From positions 372,001 through 436,000 of the forward strand of contig MSED01000007.1 in the NCBI GenBank assembly GCA_002099365.1: 64,000 nt of DNA, written 5' to 3'. Position 1 is the first letter of the stretch. Each line of letters begins with the position of its first letter. The notes under the pieces were generated by a model, which saw only the letters and a list, made by a program, of their open reading frames with translations, did no database searches and had not been told where the DNA came from. This DNA is from Phialophora verrucosa. Its lineage: Eukaryota; Ascomycota; Eurotiomycetes; Chaetothyriales; Herpotrichiellaceae. The position numbers were made by a program, and so were the translations under genes. Below, piece by piece: positions 56,586-64,000 of the stretch.

Positions 56586-58265
56586 TCATGTGACTGTAGA
56601 TGCGAGAGGGGCTCCCCCATCCTTCAGGCCGTCAACAGCAGCAAGGCCTTGCTTGACCGGCAAGCTGCGCAACCCTCGATACTCATGGCTTATCATATCT
56701 TCCACGGCGTGAGTGAACTTCTCCAGACCGCCAAAGTAAAACCTGGTGGCTATCTTCTTGCCCGCGACATTGTTTCCAAAAATCCACGAAGCAGTCTCCT
56801 TGAAGAGGCTGCCTTCTACGGCTTGCTCACATGTTGCACCCCATTCCTTCTCTGCTTCAGGCAACGCCTCAATCACCGCCCTGCGATTCAGACCTCGCCG
56901 ACTTTGCTCGGCGCGCAGGATCGTATCCGTGATAAGCTCGACGTGTACTTCGATGGCAGGAGGGATATTGCAGAAAGGGCCTTGTGGCCCAGTGATCATG
57001 AGGAGATTCGGGAAGTGTGGTACGAAGACACCCAGATAGCTCGTTGGACCAGTAGACTCCCAGTGCTCCTTCAACGTCTTTCCACCGCGACCCTTGATCC
57101 TCAGTCGGTTGTAGTTCCCATCGATAGCATCGAATCCTGTGGCGAAAATAATCACGTCGAGCTCGTGTACGGTACCGTTCTCAAGTTGGATTCCTTTCGG
57201 CGTTATTGACTGGATGGCGGACTCTTTTAGGTCGACAATGTCCACATTTTCACGATTGAACTGGTCATAGTAGCCACCATCGCACAGCGGTCGACGGGCG
57301 TAGTAGTCATAAGGGGTTAGTTTTCGCGCCTTTTCCGGATCCTTGACAATGGACGAGATCTTCTTCCGAATAAACTCGCAAGCGGCCTCGTTAGCTTCTC
57401 GATTGGTAGCGATATCACTAAAGCCTCCAAACATGAAGCGGAAACCGTTGCCCTGGTTCCATAGGTCCTCAAATATTCGATCACGGTCCTCTGCCGGGAC
57501 CGAGTGGAATGGCCTTTTCGATTCGACGAATCCGAAGCCGCACATCGAGTTCCTCACTTGCTTCAAGATCTGGGGGTAGTTCTTATTGACCTGCTGGCGA
57601 TACTCTGGGGTCACCGGTCTGTCGGCGCTTGGTACGCTGTACTGCGGGTGGCGCTGGAAACAGACTAACTTGTCGACTCTTTTCGCGATATCCGTAATGA
57701 CTTGTACACCAGTCGAACCGCAACCGACTACTCCGACGCGCTTTCCATATAGTTCGACCTCGGGCCTCCATTGAGCGGTATGGCAGAGCTCACCAGCAAA
57801 GGTCAACATGCCCGGTATATTTGGGTAATTAGCTTTAGAAAGGAGACCTAAAGCTGTGACGAGGTATCGGACTACGAGTGTTTCGCCGGTGCTAAGCTCA
57901 ACACTCCAGGTCTGCCTGTCATCGTTCCACGTTGCCCCCGTCATTTCGATTCCTAGCTGCATATGCTTGCGAAGGTCGTATTTTTCGACGACATGCCGTA
58001 GGTACTCGAGCACCTCGGCTTGCTTGACATAATGACGGTTCCACGGGTAAGTTTGCAGATCCTCGGTGTCCCATAAATATCTGTAGACGTAGCTCTCCGT
58101 ATCGCTCATGGCTCCCGGGTAGCGATTCCAGTACCAAGTGCCTCCAACATCTTTCGCAGCGTCAATAACAAGAGCTGAAAGTCCTGCAGATCTCAGCTTG
58201 TGAAGCTGGTAGATACCACCAAAGCCGGCACCGACAATCAGCGTATCGTAACGAACCTGCTCCAT
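56586..58265 (-). CDS. Baeyer-Villiger monooxygenase 2 (CHMO-type)
   Basis: Single exon, 559 residues from the ATG at 58265. It is an FAD/NADPH enzyme that inserts oxygen next to a ketone to make an ester or lactone. Seen: VGAGFGGIYQLHKLR (FAD site), GGTWYWNRYPGAMSD (long BVMO fingerprint), TFAGELCHTAQWRP (F-x-G-x-x-x-H-x-x-x-W core fingerprint), GVVGCGSTGVQ (NADPH site) and FATGFDAIDGNYNR, the cyclohexanone-monooxygenase-type loop. All catalytic landmarks are intact, including the Arg in the TPYDYYARRPLCDGGYY region. It lies convergent with SDR 1 and next to the third monooxygenase. The substrate is unknown. Confidence 0.95.
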   Translation of the reverse strand: MEQVRYDTLIVGAGFGGIYQLHKLRSAGLSALVIDAAKDVGGTWYWNRYPGAMSDTESYVYRYLWDTEDLQTYPWNRHYVKQAEVLEYLRHVVEKYDLRKHMQLGIEMTGATWNDDRQTWSVELSTGETLVVRYLVTALGLLSKANYPNIPGMLTFAGELCHTAQWRPEVELYGKRVGVVGCGSTGVQVITDIAKRVDKLVCFQRHPQYSVPSADRPVTPEYRQQVNKNYPQILKQVRNSMCGFGFVESKRPFHSVPAEDRDRIFEDLWNQGNGFRFMFGGFSDIATNREANEAACEFIRKKISSIVKDPEKARKLTPYDYYARRPLCDGGYYDQFNRENVDIVDLKESAIQSITPKGIQLENGTVHELDVIIFATGFDAIDGNYNRLRIKGRGGKTLKEHWESTGPTSYLGVFVPHFPNLLMITGPQGPFCNIPPAIEVHVELITDTILRAEQSRRGLNRRAVIEALPEAEKEWGATCEQAVEGSLFKETASWIFGNNVAGKKIATRFYFGGLEKFTHAVEDMISHEYRGLRSLPVKQGLAAVDGLKDGGAPLASTVT

Positions 58266-58730
58266 GACGAGCAATGTGATGAGTATACCCTAGCCTGGAT
58301 GTAACGATGCCGGATGTACTAACATACCAAACAAGCCTATTTTTCATACTATCATCCCTATGTAGCTATCGGCGTGACCTGAAGTCGCAGGCCTAGAAGC
58401 AGCCAACGTCGGAGGAGAAAGCCACGGAGATGTCAACAGTGGCCAAGGGCCCAACGGCAATTCCGGATGTGTGTCATGAGGATGAGGCAGTATGTCTATT
58501 GCCTCATTGAGGTTGTCGCTCAGTCTTGTGCTCTGTTACACGAACTTTCAAGGTCTTCTGCACTGTCGAGGCTTCTGTCATTTGCACGGCATCGTCCATC
58601 ATGCCACCTCTAACTTGGACGCATAGCAACCCCAACGATTCCTGCGCGGATGAGTCAGGGAAACGTAGAAGGAGTAAAAGCGTGAACGACCGAGATCTTG
58701 TTCTCAATAAAGTAAACACTAGAATGTATG
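58266..58730. other. Intergenic between monooxygenases 2 and 3
   Basis: 465 bp between two minus-strand genes, likely the promoter of monooxygenase 2. No gene seen. Confidence 0.5.
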
Positions 58731-60480
58731 CTAGGCCGTTAGCGACAGCTCTCTGTAGTGGTCATTTGCCACCTCGTCGCAGCGAGCTCGATAGTCTACA
58801 GCACTGCCGTTGAAAATGACCAAAGTTCGAGTCTTTTTCCCATCCACGTTACTGTTGACACCAGTAATCCATGAATCAACGTCGTTGGTCAACAACCCTT
58901 CACTGCATTTTTTGACGTGCTCTGTCCAATCTTTCTGACCCTGCTCCGTAGCCTCCACAACGGCGATACCGTTGTCGCGTGCATAGCCAAGGAGCTTCGC
59001 GATCCATTCGACGCTGTATTCAATGCTGCGCGGGAAGTTCCCCAGTGCCGAGTGTGGACCCATGGTCATCAGCATGTTTGGAAAGCCGGAGACGAGGAAA
59101 CCCAGCTGGGTCTGCGGCCCTGGGGCCCACAGCTCTTTCAGACGCTTCCCATCTTTCCCGACAATGTCGATAGCATTGAAACTTCCGGTCACAGGGTCGA
59201 ATCCCGTGGCTACATTTGGGTGATTAGCAAGTGTTCTTCTTGTAAACAAAAACGACAAACGCAGCGAGCAACGGTCTTACCATAGATAATGACGTCGAAC
59301 TCTCGTTCCTGCTTGGAGGTTTTGATTCCCATCTCAGTAACGCACTCGATGGGCTCTTCGTTGATGTCTACCAATTCCACGTTGTCCTGGTTGTAAACCT
59401 CGAGGTATTTTGTCTCCAAAGGAACTCGGCGTGTGCCGAACCCATGATCCTTGGGAATAAGTTTCTCGGCCACTTCTGGGTCCTTGACACGTTGTCGGAT
59501 CTTGTTGGCAACAAAGTCGCTCAGGAGGGCGTTCGCATTCTTGTCCGTGTACACATCACTGAAGTTGCCCATCCAGAGGCCAAATCCGGGCTCGTAATAT
59601 CGCTTCTCCCAGAATGCTTCACGCTCCTCTTCCGAAACCTCTAAAGCCTTGCGGGGATCAAATTCGTGAACAAAGCATCCGGGCGTCTTCCTGCAGATGT
59701 CGAAGATCTCCTCATAGCGGCCTCGAATGCTCTCCATTTCTTCAGCTTCAATCTTGCGGTTGCCCAATGGAGAACACCAATTTGGTCGTCGCTGGAAAAC
59801 GGTCAAGGTGCCGGCCGTCTTGGCTACCTCTTGAATAGTCTGTATGCCGGTAGCACCGGTACCCACAACTGCAACTCGCTTCCCAGCATAGTCGATACCT
59901 CCTTTGGGATACAGGCCGGTATGCGCCCAAGCACCCTTGAATGTAGGGATCCCTGCGATCCGTGGCAAGACCGGGTTTGTCAAAGACCCGATGGCGGTGA
60001 CAAGGAAATTCGTGTTGAATATTTCGCCGGACTCGGTGGTCACTTTCCATCGGTTTTGAGCCTGGTTGTAGTGTGCCGAGCGCACACGGCTCTCGAATTG
60101 TATTCCGTCGCGCAACTTGAACTTGTCAACCACAAAGTTGAGATAGCTCTCCGTTTCGGGTTGCGGAGCGAAATGCTCCTTCCAGTCCCATTCTTTTAAA
60201 AGTTCTTTGGACCAAGAGTAACAGTATGTCCAGCTCTCAGAGTCGAAACGTGCGCCTGGATATCGGTTCCAGAACCTATCGTATGCGATTAGTTCAAGAA
60301 ACTTCCCCGTGGGGGAACACAAAGAAGGTTATCGTACCATGTACCTCCTACGCCGCTCCCAGCCTCAAGAACTTTGGCAGAGATGTTCTGCTCCCGGAGT
60401 TTGTATAGCATATATATACCTGATATACCTGCTCCGATCACGAGAGCCTCGACATTTTGTTCATGTGCAATAGATCCCAT
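58731..60480 (-). CDS. Baeyer-Villiger monooxygenase 3 (CHMO-type)
   Basis: Three exons (60480-60338, 60275-59281, 59209-58731), 538 residues. Seen after splicing: VIGAGISGIYMLYKLRE (FAD), GGTWFWNRYPGARFDSES (made across intron 1), FKGAWAHTGLYP (core fingerprint), VVGTGATGIQTI (NADPH), the RRVPLETKYLEVYN segment and, across intron 2, ATGFDPVTGSF. These are hallmarks of the cyclohexanone/cyclopentadecanone-type BVMOs. It is clearly different from monooxygenases 1 and 2, so the three are not recent tandem copies. Introns have GTACGA/ATAG and GTAAGA/GTAG borders. Confidence 0.95.
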
Positions 60481-61270
60481 TTTCCGATCGTTCTTCCCAA
60501 ACTATCTTGATATCGTCGTGATTCGAAGGTTTCTGAAACGACCAAAAATATTCTGCGGGATGTACCTGCAGCAATACTGGCCCAGCTTGTCGGTCGAAAG
60601 GTTCAAGCAGGGCAATTGAACGGTTTGCAGAAGTGTCTCGGGACTTTTTGGGTACTGCCACCCCATCACTAAGGTCACACTCGTTGTGTTCACCGAAACA
60701 TGAGGCTATGGCGAACCTCCTCCACGGCTTCACTTCCCCGTGCCCCCCCTTCATGGGTGGAGGATCCGCGGACAACAATGATCTCCGCAGGAATACTCCT
60801 GGTTTCGAGCGGAGTTGCTTAGTGCAAACCGGACTTGTAGACATCGGACTCATGTCAGTCAGACAATCAACAAGCCCGGCTTGGTGTTGAGTCGCCGCGG
60901 AGTTTCGTCCACATGATCGAGTAGACCTGAAGAAGCCGATCAGGATCCTACACGTCGGCCAAGTGGGTATGCGAGAACCTAGACCACTGGAGCACCTCCA
61001 TATCACCCAACTCCTCGTGTTGCGTTGGTGCCTTTATCTAAGAAAATCTCTTTTGAAGCTGCTATCTCATTTGATGCCTCCTGGGCGATTTTACGCAGCA
61101 GTTCTTTGATATTCAGCAGGTCTACATCAGAAGATATATATGGAGGAAACTCGGCTTCAGAAGTGCAACCGCCTTCACCCGCATGCTTCAATTCCTTCGT
61201 CTTGTATGTTCACCACCCCTTGGCTCGATCACGGATGGTATATCTCTGCATGAGGCAGTCAGAATAGATT
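60481..61270. other. Intergenic with small helical frame
   Basis: 790 bp between two minus-strand genes. A frame at 61191-61003 codes a charged amphipathic stretch (IKELLRKIAQEASNEIAASK) but has no clear start exon. It may be a remnant or a short independent peptide. The rest is empty. Confidence 0.4.
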
Positions 61271-62976
61271 TTACACTCCCACCGACTCCGAGTGTGTTGC
61301 TAGCTTCTCACCATGATGGCCTTTGGACTCGATCGTTGGGATAGATGTAGATACCTGACCATCGATTTCATTGCGCATCAGTTCATTGAATCTCGCTTCG
61401 ATGCTTTCAGAAGTGATCGCCTGTTGATGGACGACAACCAAGTCTTCATCACCGAAGCTATCCGCGATTTCTTCCATGGGCTTGTGCAAAGTATCCGGAA
61501 AGAAGAAAAAGACCGTCACGCTGGCCAGGGCGGCGAAGATGATGAAGATGATAAAGAATTTCCATCCGATGGTCTCAAAAGCCGTGGGCGCAGCTTGCAG
61601 CCAGCAGATGTTGATGGCGTTGTAGACCATGAAGGCGATGGCGCCGCCCTGCGCACGCAGATGACTCGGCCAGATCTCTTGGATGTAGAAAAATTCGGGC
61701 CCGTCGAGACAGAACTCGAAGCTACAGCCGAAGAGGTAGATAAATGCTACCGCAGCAGCCTGTGCAGACTTGTTGGATCCATTCAGAAAGTTGGCAACCA
61801 GTGCGGCGTAGATGATGAGACAGACACACTGCAGCGCGAAGCCAGTCGCCATCAACTTGGGGCGGGAGACCTTGTCAACGAAACTGATGGCGACCAGGCT
61901 GCACAAGCACAATGTGGCGGTGTAGCCCGACTGGAGCAGCAAGGTGTCCACGCCCTTGTAGCCTAATCCGGTGTATAAAGTAACCCCGTAGTCTGAGAAG
62001 GTCAGTTATGAGCTGCAATGAGGCCAATCCTGAAAGAGGGGACAACCTACTCTGAACGACGATCAAACCAGCGCTCATGATGGAAAAACTGAGCATGGCG
62101 GAGATCAATGCGCGTTTGCGGTACGATGGCCGCGTAGCAATCAATTTCCAGCTGGTGTTCTGCACCCGATCAAATTCGATCTGCGCATGAATCTGGTAGA
62201 ATTCACGCTTGGCAAACTCATCGGTCGGGTCATGTTGGTCGGCGTGAAGGGCTTGTATAATCTCCCACGCTTCCACCGATCGGTTTTTGGCAATGAGGTA
62301 GCGGGGGCTCTCGGGGAGCCAGGCGACGCCAATGAAGAAAAGGACCTCCGGCAACGCCGCGATGGCAATCGGGATACGCCAGGCATTCGGAGAGTCATAG
62401 TAGTAGAAGCCAACTCCGACGAAACCAATGATCGAGTAGCCGACGTTGATCATGACTGCATGCACGTCGCTCAGCTTTCCTCGGTGGCGTGGAGGCACAA
62501 TCTCGCTGATCCAGAGAGGGACACCACATATGGCTTGAAAACAGCTTATCTCAGAATGTCAGTCTTGCGAGCTCAGGCCGGACAGAGGGGAGCAGGGATA
62601 CACACCCCCAGCCCAAAAAGAAGCGAAACACAATGAACATCGATACATTGACCGATCCAGCTAGCAGTGCCTGCGAAACAGTAATCACGCCGACGGCAAA
62701 GATGATGGATGGTTTGCGGCCGTATCGATTTGCAAACCAGCCGTGTACAAAAGCGCCCCATGTCGCACCGACGTAGAATATGCTCGTCACAGCGCCAGTG
62801 AGGGAGGCACCGTTCGGTCCGTCGAGGGCCATCTTTTTGATGAATGACGGCTGTCCCAGGGTGGTGCTGATCACCGAAGCTGTCATGCCCATGGATGCTG
62901 AAGCCATGGACATGATCAGGACCATCCAGACGGTCTTGGCCTTGACGTGGCCTTTTTCAGTGACTTGATGCATCAT
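61271..62976 (-). CDS. MFS transporter, sugar-porter-like
   Basis: Three exons (62976-62604, 62533-62051, 61992-61271), 525 residues. It is a 12-span major facilitator of the sugar porter family. Motifs: NRYGRKPS after span 2, PESPRYLIAKNR after span 6 (the sugar-porter signature PESPR), and the NYGVTLYTGLGYKGVDTLL segment expected at span 7. The C-terminal tail is acidic and His-rich. The second-span loop carries the GWFANRYGRKP run. The start is MMHQVTEKGHVKAK; a further upstream exon is possible. In this context it probably brings in the cluster's substrate or a related polyol or acid. Confidence 0.9.
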
Positions 62977-63608
62977 GTCGAGCTTGCCAGGGCGTATCGT
63001 TGTGCTTGAAAGACCCAGAATGTTGGGAGAGAGGAGGAGGTGGATGTAATGAAGCTGCTAATTGTGGCAGGTAGTCAATTCTATAGGCTTTAAGAAGTGG
63101 GTCTTCGCTCGCGGGCCTGACCACAAATTGGGGACAACCACGCCGAGCTGTCCATATCGCGGGGGATGTAAAAGACCCACGGAGCCGTCGAGACAAAGTC
63201 CGGGGATATCCCCCGGGGGCGGAGGGATGTCAGTCTCCGCTCGAAACTAGCGTCTAGACCATCCACACTGCTGCCGTTCACACCCATGTCATCGCTTGAA
63301 AGACTAGCTTCATGGCGAACTAGACCTGTGCTACGGTTTTCCCGTACTTTCAGGTGCTCCAGAGGCGTTTCAGCAGCGTCCCGCGATCAGTGGGCGTAAG
63401 CACAGTGGAATATTGGGCTTGAGATGATGTTTCGACCAGTGCCTTATGAAGATTGATATCTGGTGGCGAAGTCTAGACTCAATGTGGGCGACACATGATT
63501 TCAGAGGCAGTTTGTCCAAATCATCAGTGTTGGTCATGCGAGGTTGGCCCCTTCACGCTTTATGCTCGAATATGGCAAATGCGTGAACAGACGTTGAAAT
63601 TGCGAAGT
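62977..63608. other. Intergenic between MFS and SDR 2
   Basis: 632 bp, both neighbours on the minus strand. No gene supported. Confidence 0.5.
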
Positions 63609-64000
63609 CTAACATCCCTTCTCGATGGCCCCGTCAACGTTAATGACCTGTTCGTATCCAGTCAGATGAAAGTCGAGCAGCGTGATCATGTGCTAGAAAG
63701 GGACTCACGCTTCCGCTAATGTAAGCCGACTGGTCGCTGAATAGGAACAAAATCACTCTCGAGACCTCCTCAGGCTCTGCTATGCGTCCTAGCGCAGTTT
63801 TCTTGACTAGGATCTCGTTTACCTGATCGGCATTGCCCAGCGCATCGGCGAGAGCTGTGCGGATAATCCCCCTGTGGATGGGTCAGCCATGTCGATGAGA
63901 CAGGACGACGAACTCACGGAGCAACAGCATTTGCTCGGATACCTTTCGGACCAACCTCGCGAGCGAGACATTTGGTTAAACCAATGACCCCCCATTTGGC
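63609..64000 (-). CDS. Short-chain dehydrogenase 2, C-terminal part (runs off window)
   Basis: Partial gene. Exons visible are 64000-63918 (continues outside), 63871-63709 and 63647-63609. The protein reads from AKWGVIGLTKCLAREVGPKG (the Lys here should be that of the catalytic Y-x-x-x-K) through GIRANAVAPGIIRTALADA, then GRIAEPEEVSRVILFLFSD, QSAYISGS and VINVDGAIEKGC, a typical SDR C-terminus. The N-terminal NAD(P)-binding half lies beyond base 64000. Introns have GTGAGT/ACAG and GTGAGT/ACAG borders. It is the second dehydrogenase of the cluster, which therefore extends past the window. Confidence 0.9.

Noticed and set aside
49250..64000. Classical secondary-metabolite cluster with a backbone synthase
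   Set aside because: No PKS, NRPS, terpene cyclase or prenyltransferase appears in the window, so a catabolic or tailoring role fits better, unless a backbone gene lies beyond 64000.
1..64000. tRNA, rRNA, transposon or CRISPR features
   Set aside because: I scanned for tRNA B-box-like sequence, terminal repeats, transposase or reverse-transcriptase frames and spaced repeats, and found none I could support.

Overview
The window is nuclear DNA of a filamentous ascomycete (Pezizomycotina). The evidence is short spliceosomal introns of about 45-140 nt in most genes, a Zn2Cys6 regulator, TRI12-type and sugar-porter MFS transporters, a TOK-type two-pore K+ channel, and dense genes on both strands. 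A black-yeast-like Eurotiomycete is my guess, but the sequence alone does not prove it. I rebuilt most gene models exon by exon. Every model given with an amino-acid length closes in frame over its full coding sum, apart from one Baeyer-Villiger gene that needs a non-canonical junction. I found no tRNA, rRNA, transposon or CRISPR array.

Region 1 (1-49 kb) is mostly housekeeping. In order it holds a DUF7514 protein, the TOK K+ channel, SEC31 (COPII), an RRM protein, an MLRQ/NDUFA4-like subunit head to head with COX6B, a diphosphoinositol Nudix hydrolase, arginyltransferase ATE1, a secreted Cys/Gly-rich protein with a decayed repeat tail, MGE1/GrpE, mitochondrial PheRS, a mitochondrial carrier (dicarboxylate type), calcipressin, a disordered LEA-like protein and spermidine synthase. 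A divergent pair follows (TRI12-type exporter and P450). The region ends with a CorA-like membrane protein, PEX14, an Ies2-like INO80 subunit, and a 50-residue microprotein resembling animal PIGBOS1.

Region 2 (49.2-64 kb) is an accessory oxidative cluster. It holds three different Baeyer-Villiger-type flavin monooxygenases, two short-chain dehydrogenases (one running off the window end), a sugar-porter-like MFS transporter and a Zn2Cys6 regulator divergent from the first monooxygenase. No PKS, NRPS or terpene synthase is visible. Dehydrogenases plus ketone-to-ester monooxygenases plus uptake suggest breakdown or remodelling of a cyclic alcohol or ketone. The first monooxygenase lacks a normal acceptor at one intron, and the regulator's C-terminus has a competing frame, so parts of the cluster may be decaying or unusually spliced.

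Other notable features: four introns with GC donors, two micro-exons (16 and 15 nt), a CCAATCA box in the 323-bp promoter shared by the two respiratory genes, and a tandemly duplicated, frame-broken tail on the secreted protein.
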